A DNA stretch of 62,211 bases from Prolixibacteraceae bacterium. GTDB taxonomy: Bacteria; Bacteroidota; Bacteroidia; Bacteroidales; Prolixibacteraceae. The translations under genes were made by a program, and so were the position numbers. Below, piece by piece: positions 1 to 9,437 of this stretch (the first letter of the stretch is position 1; every line of letters begins with the position of its first letter). A model generated the notes under the pieces. It saw only the letters and a list, made by a program, of their open reading frames with translations, made no database searches and was not told where the DNA came from. Where the stretch lies: positions 1-62,211 of the forward strand of contig DOAQ01000002.1 in NCBI GenBank assembly GCA_003506435.1. Reading direction: 5' to 3'.

Positions 1-22
1 CCCCGCTATTCAATGTTATCAT
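1..22 (-). CDS. Start of an unidentified CDS running off the left edge
   Basis: An ATG on the minus strand is preceded by a clear AAAGGAG at a 6-nt spacing, 76 nt below the stop of the NagA-like gene. Only seven codons (Met-Ile-Thr-Leu-Asn-Ser-Gly) are visible, so no function can be proposed. The spacing suggests that it continues the operon of exported carbohydrate enzymes. Confidence 0.5.
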
Positions 23-28
23 ATCCGG

Positions 29-35
29 CTCCTTT
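29..35 (-). promoter_or_regulatory. Shine-Dalgarno sequence of the edge CDS
   Basis: The minus strand reads AAAGGAG, six nucleotides before the ATG at 22. Strong Shine-Dalgarno sequences are uncommon in this phylum, so this supports the start. Confidence 0.5.
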
Positions 36-98
36 CAATTACTTTTTAACCGCTATTGGATTGCTGTTAATTCATTTTGATGAATATTCTTTCACCAG

Positions 99-1319
99 CT
101 ATTGACGCCTCGAATATACAATTTTTCCACAAACGATTGTTTTCTGAATTTGAAGATGTTCCCGGTCAATAGTAAACACAATCAAATCGGCTTTTTTTCC
201 TAAACCGATCTCACCAACATTGTCCAGTCCAACTGCCTTTGCAGGATTAGTACTTGCCATCCGAATGGCATCATTCAGGTTGCATCCGGTGAATTTCATG
301 ATATTTCCAACACACAAACGAATCGGCGAAGCAGCGCCTGACAAAACATTTTCTGCCGGATATTTGACAACTTCAGGCGTAAGCAGAAGGGTTACGTCTC
401 CCTTTTTATATTCGCCGGGGGGCAAGCCCGCCAAATCAACCACATCTGACACAAGAATAATACGATCAGGCCCTTTTACTTTATAAAAGGTCTGCACCTC
501 TTCCCAGGTAAGATGATATCCATCGACGATAATGGAAGGCATCAGCCGGTCGTCGGCCAGTTGCGGCCAGATTGGATTGTGGTGCCGGTTGATTTCATTG
601 GCACATCCGTTTCCCAAATGGGTTGACATGGAAGCACCTGCATCAACGGCTTCTTTGACAATTTCAGCCGACGCGTTATGATGCCCCAGAGCAACCACAA
701 CTCCTGCTTTCGCACACTGTGCTATAAAAGGGATGGCCCCTTCAATTTCAGGTGCAACAGTAATCAGTTTTATCGCGCCCCGGGCGGCCTGCTGATATTT
801 TTCAAATTCCTGTCGGTCGGGCTTGCGAATGTGTTTTTCAGGATGGTCGCCGCGATACCCCTGAACCGGCGAAATATAGGGCCCTTCGAGATGAAAACCC
901 GGTATCGACCCTGTCATTTCAGGATCATTCAATGTTTCGGCCAAAACACCGAAATTTCTTTTCAGAAGATCATCGGCATTGGTTGTGAGCGTTGGAAAAA
1001 ATGTCGTAACTCCTTCCTTCCACAATGCTTTTACCACTTTCCGAACGTCTTCAGCAGTTAATGCCGGGTCGCAAAAATCGATGCCCATGTAGCCGTTTAC
1101 CTGAAGATCAATCAGGCCGGGAGCTATATATACCCGGGGAATATCGGCATCATCAGGAAGATGCCGGATTCCAAAAATCTTTCCATTGATAATTTGAATG
1201 GAAACAGGCTGGCCGTCGCTGTACAAAAGACCTTCGATGGTTATCGTGTCATTTTTCTCTGCACTTGCCAACAGCGAATAAAAAAATATCATCGCACAAC
1301 TAGCTATTTTCAATCTCAT
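99..1319 (-). CDS. Exported NagA-like amidohydrolase (putative N-acetyl-sugar deacetylase)
   Basis: This 406-residue protein looks like N-acetylglucosamine-6-phosphate deacetylase (NagA). After a short beta-sandwich segment (AxxIxxGxIxGI near residues 40-50) come HLEGPY near residue 145, GHHNAS near 213, STHLGNG near 235 and LVSDVVDL near 293. These correspond to the metal-binding Glu and His residues and the catalytic Asp of the family. The C-terminal GLGKKADLIVF motif is also typical. It begins with a hydrophobic signal peptide (about residues 1-20, ending ASA), whereas classical NagA is cytoplasmic and acts on a phosphorylated sugar. The substrate is therefore likely to be a different, unphosphorylated periplasmic acyl sugar; that is inference. 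It is the last complete gene of the enzyme array, after the DUF4838 gene. Confidence 0.8.
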   Translation of the reverse strand: MRLKIASCAMIFFYSLLASAEKNDTITIEGLLYSDGQPVSIQIINGKIFGIRHLPDDADIPRVYIAPGLIDLQVNGYMGIDFCDPALTAEDVRKVVKALWKEGVTTFFPTLTTNADDLLKRNFGVLAETLNDPEMTGSIPGFHLEGPYISPVQGYRGDHPEKHIRKPDRQEFEKYQQAARGAIKLITVAPEIEGAIPFIAQCAKAGVVVALGHHNASAEIVKEAVDAGASMSTHLGNGCANEINRHHNPIWPQLADDRLMPSIIVDGYHLTWEEVQTFYKVKGPDRIILVSDVVDLAGLPPGEYKKGDVTLLLTPEVVKYPAENVLSGAASPIRLCVGNIMKFTGCNLNDAIRMASTNPAKAVGLDNVGEIGLGKKADLIVFTIDREHLQIQKTIVCGKIVYSRRQ

Positions 1320-1379
1320 CTATTACTGATTAGTTTTAAGAAATTTGATTTCCAGCTATATATATTTATTCTCCACCTC

Positions 1380-3953
1380 TTAACTCTTTACAGCTATAAC
1401 TTCTTCAAAGGTTATTTTGCCGCCACTTCCAATTTTTTGATTGGGAAGCCACAGCTCCAGTTCCAGTTCTCCCAAATCTTCGGGATAAGCATAAATTTTT
1501 GCTGATTCTACCTGAGCAGAATCAAAAGACTGAACCACTTCCAGTTCACCTGATCGAAAACTCCAGTTGTTATCAGGCAATTTTTCTTTATAATAATGAA
1601 TTCCTTCCCTCATTCCTGAAATAATATCTTTCATTTTGGGACTTATCCGCTTCCTGGTTTTATCAGTAAACGAAACCTGTATGGAACCTAAATTGCCCAT
1701 ATCCAATTCCAGATGGCTTCGTAAACGCGCTTCAATAGTTTTTCCCCCGGGGTTGATCAAACAACTGACAACACGCATTTTTCCTTCGTCACCAACGAAA
1801 CCAATCATGCGTTCCAGTATTAATCCGTTCCCCAGCTTTGCCCTCGTTGTAACTGAATTATTTGTTTGTTCGGTAACTTCTGCCGGTTCCGTCCAGCCGA
1901 ACGGGCTGTAAATTTCGCCCACCTGGTTTTCCAGTCCCCCGGTAAACGGGGACCATGTACTTTTTACTTTGTTATACGCCGTTACACACCTGCCGCTTTT
2001 CTTATCAATAATCCGCAATACCCGTCCCGAGAGAGCAGGGACAACATCGACTGACAACAAACCATTATCCAGCGTAACAACCGGCAAACCGGAACTGAAC
2101 ATGAAACTCAGGGCCAATAATTGCTTTGGATCAGAAAAGCCTTCACGGATCGACCTGAAATTATGTTTTTGCATCTGTTCAATGAATTTACCCGCTTCTT
2201 TCGGTCCGCCAACTTTCCCTTTGAACAACAAACGCCCCGACTCAATGCGGTAGCCATTACGCGGAAACAGTTGCGCATAATCGAGCGGCATCCGGGCGAC
2301 CCTGATCCGGTCAAGCAGAACGTTATCATCAGCAATCGCAGCTTCGGCCTGATCAAAAAAACGATTGGCCTGTGAAACGATTTCATCACTCAAATGACCA
2401 TAACCCGGGTTGACGTACAGGTGCAAATGAATATTATTTGTTTCAACTTCGTCATGCAACAAGCTGATGTATTTCCACAAAGATTCCCAAGCCGCGCCAT
2501 AATACCCCTTCAGAAAATCTTTTATTATTTCATCGGCATCCTGTTCCGGATTCCACAATAATTTTGCACAGTAATAGCCGCGCAACAAACTGAATTCACC
2601 CCCACCCCCTTCGTCTCCAATACCCTGAGCAAAAATTCCTTCAACGCCTATCCGTTTATAAAAACGCATGTCGGCGGCCATCGCCCGAAAGTTCGGAAAC
2701 GGGTTGTAGTAATGGGCAAAATCGACTATGTAATGCCAGATGTACAGATGTGAACATACTTTTGACCATTCTTCCGCGCAGCGTTTGTATCCTGCATTCC
2801 GTTCACATTTTTCAATGGAATGACTGTCGCAACACGGAAGCATGTGACACAACCAAACCGCTACATTCGGGTGCATTTTCATCCTTTTGGGAACTTCTTC
2901 AGTATACGTGTACGCCAGTGTCCCGATTAATTTATCCGGAAATTCTTTTGATGTTTGTTCTGCCAGTTTATTGACAAACTCAAATTGGGTAGCGCCATCG
3001 CTGCCATATTTTTCGTTTAAAGAACGGCAATTATCGCACTGGCAGCCATTATAATAGTCCATCTGCGAAAAATTGTACTGACGGAAATCCGGATGCTTGC
3101 GCATTATTTCCAACATCCGTCCGGCAACTATTTCAAATACTTCCGGATTGGTCAGGCATAACTGAGTTTCCTGCCTGGTCCGTTTTCCTCCAATTTCTGA
3201 AAAATACTCCGGGTGTTCATTAAAAAATTCGTCCGGATTCACATAATTAAAATAGCTGTGGGCCATTCCGTAAAATCCATATCCCAACCCATATTGGGAC
3301 GTTTCATCTCGTTTTCCGGAATTAATCCTCATGGTAGTCAAAAAATTTCGGTCTTTTCCCGGCCATGCGTAATACGGTTCGCGGTACAAAAATGAAGGAG
3401 TATAAATACGTTTAACTGAGGGAACCTGAACTTCTGACAAAGAAGGAATTTTTGTTACATCCGGAGCATACCAACGTATGCCAAAATAATTTTCCAAAAA
3501 ATGATAAGCTCCGTAAAGTGTTCCTGCACCCGAAGTTCCTGCAATCACCATGCTCTCGCCAATCGTTTCCAGCAAAAAACCTTGTTCTCCAAATTGCGAA
3601 ATATTCGGGTTCAACCCAAAACCTTTGGAAACCTCTCCGCAACCCAGAATAATCATATGTGCGGGATTTTCAGTGGTTGATACATTTTCACTGATGCTCA
3701 ACTCTACACCCGAGCATTGCCGAATATATTGTACCAACTCTTTCGCGGCGAACTTTTCAGAAGGGCTCGCCCCGGGATTCATCACAATGGTATAATCACT
3801 TTTACCATCTTTTATGATTGAAAAAGACCTGACTTTATTTGGACATAATACCACTTTCTGTGCTGCATATCCGGAAAGTATAGTTAATCCCGTTGCTGAA
3901 AGAAGTAATTCTGCTATAAACTCGCGTCTTTTTTTTGTTTTGTGTAATACCAT
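1380..3953 (-). CDS. Secreted DUF4838 protein, GH67-N/GH20-like
   Basis: This 857-residue protein has an N-terminal KRREFI motif followed by a hydrophobic stretch, a Tat-like or Sec export signal. Residues ~50-165 resemble the alpha-glucuronidase/hexosaminidase N-terminal domain (AAKELVQYIRQ, GTLYGAYHFLENYFGIRWY). The central region matches the DUF4838 barrel, with the Cys-rich stretch YYNGCQCDNC near residue 300 and a second cluster at PCCDSHSIEKC. The last ~250 residues are beta-rich and may be a binding domain. DUF4838 is predicted to be a glycoside hydrolase but, to my knowledge, has no general activity assigned. It sits between the NagA-like gene and a barrel hydrolase of unknown family. 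Confidence 0.75.
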   Translation of the reverse strand: MVLHKTKKRREFIAELLLSATGLTILSGYAAQKVVLCPNKVRSFSIIKDGKSDYTIVMNPGASPSEKFAAKELVQYIRQCSGVELSISENVSTTENPAHMIILGCGEVSKGFGLNPNISQFGEQGFLLETIGESMVIAGTSGAGTLYGAYHFLENYFGIRWYAPDVTKIPSLSEVQVPSVKRIYTPSFLYREPYYAWPGKDRNFLTTMRINSGKRDETSQYGLGYGFYGMAHSYFNYVNPDEFFNEHPEYFSEIGGKRTRQETQLCLTNPEVFEIVAGRMLEIMRKHPDFRQYNFSQMDYYNGCQCDNCRSLNEKYGSDGATQFEFVNKLAEQTSKEFPDKLIGTLAYTYTEEVPKRMKMHPNVAVWLCHMLPCCDSHSIEKCERNAGYKRCAEEWSKVCSHLYIWHYIVDFAHYYNPFPNFRAMAADMRFYKRIGVEGIFAQGIGDEGGGGEFSLLRGYYCAKLLWNPEQDADEIIKDFLKGYYGAAWESLWKYISLLHDEVETNNIHLHLYVNPGYGHLSDEIVSQANRFFDQAEAAIADDNVLLDRIRVARMPLDYAQLFPRNGYRIESGRLLFKGKVGGPKEAGKFIEQMQKHNFRSIREGFSDPKQLLALSFMFSSGLPVVTLDNGLLSVDVVPALSGRVLRIIDKKSGRCVTAYNKVKSTWSPFTGGLENQVGEIYSPFGWTEPAEVTEQTNNSVTTRAKLGNGLILERMIGFVGDEGKMRVVSCLINPGGKTIEARLRSHLELDMGNLGSIQVSFTDKTRKRISPKMKDIISGMREGIHYYKEKLPDNNWSFRSGELEVVQSFDSAQVESAKIYAYPEDLGELELELWLPNQKIGSGGKITFEEVIAVKS

Positions 3954-4070
3954 TTTCTCTTTTTAAGATAAATCCAAATACCGCTATCCACAAGACTGAC
4001 CAATCTGTTCCTTCTATTACCGACCAGTACAGTTCGTTTTGATCGATTCTAATTCATCAAGCTGATCATC

Positions 4071-6290
4071 TCAATAATTCCACTCGCCTCGCTCACCCAC
4101 ATCCGGAATTTGGAATGTTTGTTCGAGCCATCCGTCGCCATCACGTGCACGGATCAAAAGCGTATGTTTGCCTGGAGTGATCAACGAATCCGATTCATAA
4201 CCTTCCGTTCCAAGAGTATAAGGGGGGCCATCACATTTACTAACAATTTTGCCATCAAGATACATCTCAACGGTACGCTGAGGTATTCCCTCAAGCCAAA
4301 CGCGGATGCGTTGCTGTTTCCAGTATTTGAACCATCCGACCAGAGGAGCGATATAGATTCCTTTGCTGCAATGTGTACGTTGTGCCTGATCGCGTTGCCA
4401 CCAGCGTTCAATTGCCTCTGTTCGGCTGAAAACAGGCATCAGGCGAAGAATCTCGGGATCAGAAAGCGTTAAGCTCCGATAGCTGTACATTCCGTCAGCG
4501 CCTTGCTCGTACATCTGACGGAGCCGAAAGAGAACAAGGCCGGGATAATTTAAAGAATACCCAATACGTGGAATAACCTTGCAGTTGGTTGCTTGCGCTG
4601 CTTTCAAGTACGGGCGCAAGTCGAAATTGTAGAATCGTTCGGCAAGAGCGCTTGGAATCAGGTAATCCACCCAGCATTCCCTGATCCACGTAGCAAAATC
4701 GAACAAATGTCCCTGTTTATCTGGCAGAACTGGAAAACGAAGCATGATATTGATTTTACTTCCACGCTCTTGTTCCCACTGGTCAGCCAGTTTACGCAGA
4801 TCTCGCAAAAAGGCGTTACAGGTCTCGGGGACATCAATTGCATCGGGATAGCGGCACAAATCAACTGATATATGATCAACTCCAATCTCCAGGCATTCCT
4901 CAAACGCATCGAAGGCGAACTGTCTCACTTCCGGCACTTCAAAACGCAAGCGGTTACCTCGCATCCATTCCGGATGATCGATGGAAAACTGGCCCTGCAA
5001 ATTCGTATTTTTATAGCAGTTACTCAGTCCAAAATTGGCAAAAACAGGTATTCCAAATTCCCTGCCATACCGGATAGACGCATCCAGTGTATTCGTGTAC
5101 TGCTGCATCATGCCTACATTATTTGTTGTAGGCTGTTTGGTAGTTCCGATGGGATCACCATGTGTGTCGAGAAGGAGTTGGTCAACAATACGCGATTCGT
5201 AGACGCTCTTCATGCCAAATCGCCCTACCTGAGTGTCGAGCAGATCCACTTCACCAATCTGATAGCCTTTCATCGCCTTCCTGTGGTCCAGGGGTTGCCA
5301 ACAGCCATAATGAAAAGCCCAACTATATGGTTCCCAATAGAAGGCCAGTAGTTTGTCTTTTTTCCCTTCATAGACGGACTCTAATTCCTTCACTTTCTCA
5401 TCAGTCAGGGGGATCAACTTGACGTAATCAATCGTACCGGACTGAGAACCGGTATAATCGTAAGCCTGTTCCAATACCAGGTGTTGTCTGTCCATGCGAC
5501 CCCATTTCCAAAGACGCTCCTGTCCGGGCCTTTTGCTTCCCAGACGGTAACTTTCCTCATCCCCTGTCAATCTGAAATCAATGGGGCCTTTCCCTTGTAT
5601 GAAAATTGCATAATAGCCTTTCAAATTCAATGGATAAGTCAGTGCAGTCAGGCTAATATCGGGTAGTGACTGGACAAACAGTTGATTCCCAAATGTGCTG
5701 CCAGTTGAATCATTGAGATTGGTTTCGAAAGACCACTTCCGTTCTTCGGGTTCGGTTCTTCGGTTTAAAACAATTTCTTTTTTTTGTATGACTTGTGACC
5801 AGTCTTCAATATAAACAATATCCCTGTTGTCAGCATGTAAATGAACCCTGTACTCGGCAAACTGTTTGCCTTTCGGATTCTCCAGTAATATCCGAAAATC
5901 AGCATCGACCAGTCCATGAGATTGGACTTCAGGATAAGGATTAAAAATGACTGTGCGGGTCAGGCCTGCAGCACGGAATTCATGAATTGTGCCTTCCTCG
6001 TACCATTCTTTCCAATTTTCTTTTAATACCATAGCTATTGCTGTCTCTGAAATAAATGGAAAAACTTTCGCCTTATTCCACCTACCCTGGTCAGGAAGAG
6101 ACCAAAAACAACGAACTATTATTTTATCAGGAGCATTTTTGGGAACCGGATAAGAAATATGGATATATCGAGTCAATTCATCGACTGAAAAATGAATACC
6201 GGGAGAATCAGGCAACACTGATTTCGATATTATCGCAGATAGCAAAATCCCGATCAATATCCCCATTCTTATAAAATTTCGTACAAACAT
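4071..6290 (-). CDS. Secreted barrel-type putative glycoside hydrolase, family unclear
   Basis: This is a protein of about 739 residues with a signal anchor near residues 8-25. Residues ~320-640 look like a (beta/alpha)8 barrel of the hypothetical-glycosidase type: IGVDHISVDLCRYPD near 480, WVDYLIPS near 545 and KVIPRIGYS near 580. Acidic residues lie at strand ends. The last ~90 residues resemble an Ig-like domain (VEMYLDGKIV, GKHTLLIRARDGDG). The start chosen is the ATG at 6290; the longer frame begins with TTG at 6314 and would overlap the GH36 stop. I do not recognise a CAZy family with confidence. It may be related to the loosely defined GH10-like groups. Confidence 0.6.
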   Translation of the reverse strand: MFVRNFIRMGILIGILLSAIISKSVLPDSPGIHFSVDELTRYIHISYPVPKNAPDKIIVRCFWSLPDQGRWNKAKVFPFISETAIAMVLKENWKEWYEEGTIHEFRAAGLTRTVIFNPYPEVQSHGLVDADFRILLENPKGKQFAEYRVHLHADNRDIVYIEDWSQVIQKKEIVLNRRTEPEERKWSFETNLNDSTGSTFGNQLFVQSLPDISLTALTYPLNLKGYYAIFIQGKGPIDFRLTGDEESYRLGSKRPGQERLWKWGRMDRQHLVLEQAYDYTGSQSGTIDYVKLIPLTDEKVKELESVYEGKKDKLLAFYWEPYSWAFHYGCWQPLDHRKAMKGYQIGEVDLLDTQVGRFGMKSVYESRIVDQLLLDTHGDPIGTTKQPTTNNVGMMQQYTNTLDASIRYGREFGIPVFANFGLSNCYKNTNLQGQFSIDHPEWMRGNRLRFEVPEVRQFAFDAFEECLEIGVDHISVDLCRYPDAIDVPETCNAFLRDLRKLADQWEQERGSKINIMLRFPVLPDKQGHLFDFATWIRECWVDYLIPSALAERFYNFDLRPYLKAAQATNCKVIPRIGYSLNYPGLVLFRLRQMYEQGADGMYSYRSLTLSDPEILRLMPVFSRTEAIERWWQRDQAQRTHCSKGIYIAPLVGWFKYWKQQRIRVWLEGIPQRTVEMYLDGKIVSKCDGPPYTLGTEGYESDSLITPGKHTLLIRARDGDGWLEQTFQIPDVGERGEWNY

Positions 6291-6303
6291 TTTTTTGATT
6301 TTT

Positions 6304-8457
6304 TTATTCTGCAATTAACCTGAATACCCTACTGGTCAAGGGTGTATACGACGATGCTTTTATTCCTGATTTCATAAGAAAATCACCTGTGTAGCTTTTC
6401 CCGTTTTCCGGACATTTTGATTTTGTCCCCGGAAACATATTGACCTCTTCCACCTTGTAAACTTTATTTGGATCGAGGCCTTCTAACTTTAAATAGTTGT
6501 ATTCATCATTGTACCGGTTATGCATCGTATATGAAAATACAACTGCATTTTGCTTATTTCTGTCCACATACATCAGTGCCGCCCGGTTCTCTTCGTAAGG
6601 CGATACCAGCCGGTATTGATCTCCATACCAGATCACTTTACTTAATTCTTCCTTGTATAACTTCAGTGCATCACGGCAAAAGGTTTTGTCCGAATCACTC
6701 AATTTTCCCAGATCAATATCAAAGCCAAGTTTTCCCATCATGGCCACATCCATTTTGAATTTCACCGGCTGGTTGCCCCAGGAGGTAACATGGTTACACA
6801 CGGCTATCGCAGGGAAAAAGTAGGAATATCCCCATTGAATGTAAATCCGTTCAACCGGGTCGGTATTGTCACTTGGCCAGAATTCAGTAAAATATTTCAG
6901 CGCTCCGTAATCGGTCCGGCCGCCGCCACCTGAACACAACATGGCAGGCAAATGCGGATATTTCGCCCTGACCCTGTCCAATACTGCATACAAACCCTTC
7001 ACGTAATAGATGTAAATGTGTGATTGACGATCTTTCAGGTAAGATGAATAGGTATTGGTCATCATCCGGTTACAATCCCATTTGATATAGGCAATACCCG
7101 GGTTTTGGGTCATTACCTCGTCGACAACCCCGTAAACAAAATCCTGAACCTTTGGATTCGTCAGGTCGAGCACAAGCTGATTCCGAAAATAATGCTCGTC
7201 CCTGTTGGGCAACCGGAGTACCCAGTCGGGATGTTTTTCATACAGTTCGCTTTTAGGGTTGACCATTTCCGGTTCCAGCCATATCCCAAATTCAATTCCC
7301 TGTTTTTTTGCTTCATTTACAAGGTATCCCAGACCATGAGGCAGTTTCTCCTGATTTGCCTGCCAGTCGCCTAATCCGGCCTTATCATCAACGCGGGGAA
7401 ATTTATTTCCAAACCAGCCATCATCGAGCAAAAAAAGATCGGTCCCCAAATCAGAAGCGTCAGAAATAATATCGGTCAGTTTCTCTTCGTTAAAATTGAA
7501 CCCTGTTGACTCCCAGTTATTTAACAGGGTCATCCTCGATTCATTTCCGTCAAGAATACCATAATTTCTGGCCCACTGATGAAAGTTACGGCTGGCTGTC
7601 CCTTTTCCATTGTTGCTGTAAGTAAAAATTAAAGCCGGGGTGGTAAAAACTTCGTTGGGTTGAAGTTCATATTCCGAAGCAAACGGATTCATTCCCGCTA
7701 TAATACGCAGTTGATCATGCTTGCCTACTTCAAACAAAAACCGGAAATTCCCTGTCCATGCCAATGTTCCTGCAATCAATTCCCCGCTGGTCTCATCCGA
7801 AGGTTTATCCAGCGAAAGAAAGAATACCGGCGTCTGGTACATGTCTGCACGCGTTCCCAGTTTACTGTCCAGTATCTTGATCCCATTGGTCAACCGGTTT
7901 TCTTCCGGAAGCATTTCCATGGCAAAATCCCCGTGAAAATGGGTCAACCAGTACTGAGTCGCCCTGAAATGAAGCATCGAGGAGGCAAAATGGCTTAATT
8001 CAACAGGCTTTTTTTCATGGTGAACAATCTCTGTCCAGCTCTTGATAATGTCCTGTTCCTTGTAGGCCAGAAAATGGAGGGTCACTTCAACCGGGTACAC
8101 CGCATCTTTTAAATGAATAGTGGTCGAACTGACATTATCATCCACTTGCTGGACTTCATGGCCTGAGTACAGCAGTTCCAGCGACGGGTTCCCGTCGTTA
8201 TGGATCATCCGGATGGCGGGTTCGTTCAGGTTGGTCGTCCCGGAAGAAACATAGGCTTCTCCTTTTGAAGGAATTTTCCCGTATTCTGAATAATTATTCA
8301 CCTTTTGACCCAGGTAAACCTGGACTAATTTGTTCTTTGAATCCACATTATAAACCAGGCACGTATTCCGGGTTTCGATCACTACAGGCAAATTACCCGC
8401 AATCAAACAAACAGGAGAAGAAAACAGGACTATTAGTACTATTAATAAACGCTTCAT
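6304..8457 (-). CDS. Alpha-galactosidase, GH36
   Basis: This 717-residue protein has a signal peptide ending near residue 21 (CLIAG) and a beta-sandwich N-terminal domain. The GH36 barrel follows, with LLDDGWFG near 345, FGIWLEPEMVNPKS near 395 and the nucleophile motif YIKWDCNR (Asp461). The CSGGGGRTDYG loop and WPSDNTDP (Asp530 as acid/base) are also present, as is a C-terminal beta domain. It should remove terminal alpha-1,6-linked or related galactose in the periplasm. Its start codon overlaps the stop of the upstream Gfo/Idh/MocA gene by four bases (ATGA), which indicates translational coupling. Confidence 0.92.
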   Translation of the reverse strand: MKRLLIVLIVLFSSPVCLIAGNLPVVIETRNTCLVYNVDSKNKLVQVYLGQKVNNYSEYGKIPSKGEAYVSSGTTNLNEPAIRMIHNDGNPSLELLYSGHEVQQVDDNVSSTTIHLKDAVYPVEVTLHFLAYKEQDIIKSWTEIVHHEKKPVELSHFASSMLHFRATQYWLTHFHGDFAMEMLPEENRLTNGIKILDSKLGTRADMYQTPVFFLSLDKPSDETSGELIAGTLAWTGNFRFLFEVGKHDQLRIIAGMNPFASEYELQPNEVFTTPALIFTYSNNGKGTASRNFHQWARNYGILDGNESRMTLLNNWESTGFNFNEEKLTDIISDASDLGTDLFLLDDGWFGNKFPRVDDKAGLGDWQANQEKLPHGLGYLVNEAKKQGIEFGIWLEPEMVNPKSELYEKHPDWVLRLPNRDEHYFRNQLVLDLTNPKVQDFVYGVVDEVMTQNPGIAYIKWDCNRMMTNTYSSYLKDRQSHIYIYYVKGLYAVLDRVRAKYPHLPAMLCSGGGGRTDYGALKYFTEFWPSDNTDPVERIYIQWGYSYFFPAIAVCNHVTSWGNQPVKFKMDVAMMGKLGFDIDLGKLSDSDKTFCRDALKLYKEELSKVIWYGDQYRLVSPYEENRAALMYVDRNKQNAVVFSYTMHNRYNDEYNYLKLEGLDPNKVYKVEEVNMFPGTKSKCPENGKSYTGDFLMKSGIKASSYTPLTSRVFRLIAE

Positions 8458-9428
8458 ATATAATTACATTTTATGTCTTCCCAGTTGCCGGTTATAGCCG
8501 ATTGTTCCAATGTTTCAAGCACGGCCACGCATTTCAGGATGCTTTCGTGGCTCCGGGGTTCTTTTCCCGTCCGGAACATCTCCACCATGTCGGTATAATT
8601 CTTTGCCGGATTGCTTTCTTCAACCCTTGATTTCAATTCGATTGTTCCGTTTTTGGTTTCAACAAAGCGGCTCCAGCTATACGAAAGATTTTTAAAAACG
8701 AGCGTGGCAAGCATGCCATTCCCAAAAATCATGCTGGCTGTTGCATTTTTACCACTGCAGGTAACATGTACTTTCCGGATATCGTCACCGAAAATATACA
8801 TCAGCGGCTGTACCAGGTGTACCCCGTAAAAGAACACCCCTCCATACGGCGATTCCAGATCAACAGGTCCGCCAAAAATGACATGACTGATCTCTCCCAT
8901 CGTTTCTACCTGCTTTTTTATATCGAATGTACTTTCAATATGGGCTTCCGAACTATACGAGGTTATCGGGGTTCCAACTGACCGGGCCATCTCCAGAAAC
9001 TTTTTACCTTCTTCAACCCGGTAACAAAAAGGTTTGTCAATAAATGTCGGGATGCCTGCTTTTACAAATGGCTCTGCTGCTTTGAGATGATATTTCGGGT
9101 GCCGGTGATCAACAATCAGGGCATCAATCTTTCCGAGCATTTCAAGCGGATCTTTGACCATATTGGGGATTTGTCCATTTTCCATTGCTTTTCGGGCAAA
9201 TTCTTCCGTTTCTCCCCAAACATATTTTACCTCCACTCCCGGGAATTTCTTCTCGACATTGAAAAGTTTTCCAAACTTGATTGTATGTGAATTTTCAGCC
9301 CCGATAATTCCAATGCAGATGGGCTTTTCCGGGTTTTGAAAAACGGATGCCTTCACGGAAGAGAAGCCCAGGGTTGTTAGAGCAGTTCCTGCTCCAAGTG
9401 TTTTTATAAATGATCGTCGTGTTTCCAT
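8454..9428 (-). CDS. Exported Gfo/Idh/MocA-family oxidoreductase (short type)
   Basis: This 324-residue protein begins METRRSFIKTLGAG, a twin-arginine export signal. The nucleotide-binding motif is atypical (GIIGAENSHT instead of GxGxxG). A catalytic-type Lys is present in FIDKPFCYR near residue 125, where most relatives have EKP. It is shorter than the other two relatives in the window (450 and 485 residues). The family moves hydride between NAD(P) and sugars. Tat export fits a protein that folds with its cofactor before transport. It is coupled to GH36 by an ATGA overlap. The substrate is unknown; a role in sugar oxidation or reduction at C3 is inference. Confidence 0.82.
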   Translation of the reverse strand: METRRSFIKTLGAGTALTTLGFSSVKASVFQNPEKPICIGIIGAENSHTIKFGKLFNVEKKFPGVEVKYVWGETEEFARKAMENGQIPNMVKDPLEMLGKIDALIVDHRHPKYHLKAAEPFVKAGIPTFIDKPFCYRVEEGKKFLEMARSVGTPITSYSSEAHIESTFDIKKQVETMGEISHVIFGGPVDLESPYGGVFFYGVHLVQPLMYIFGDDIRKVHVTCSGKNATASMIFGNGMLATLVFKNLSYSWSRFVETKNGTIELKSRVEESNPAKNYTDMVEMFRTGKEPRSHESILKCVAVLETLEQSAITGNWEDIKCNYI

Positions 9429-9437
9429 TTTTTTGTT

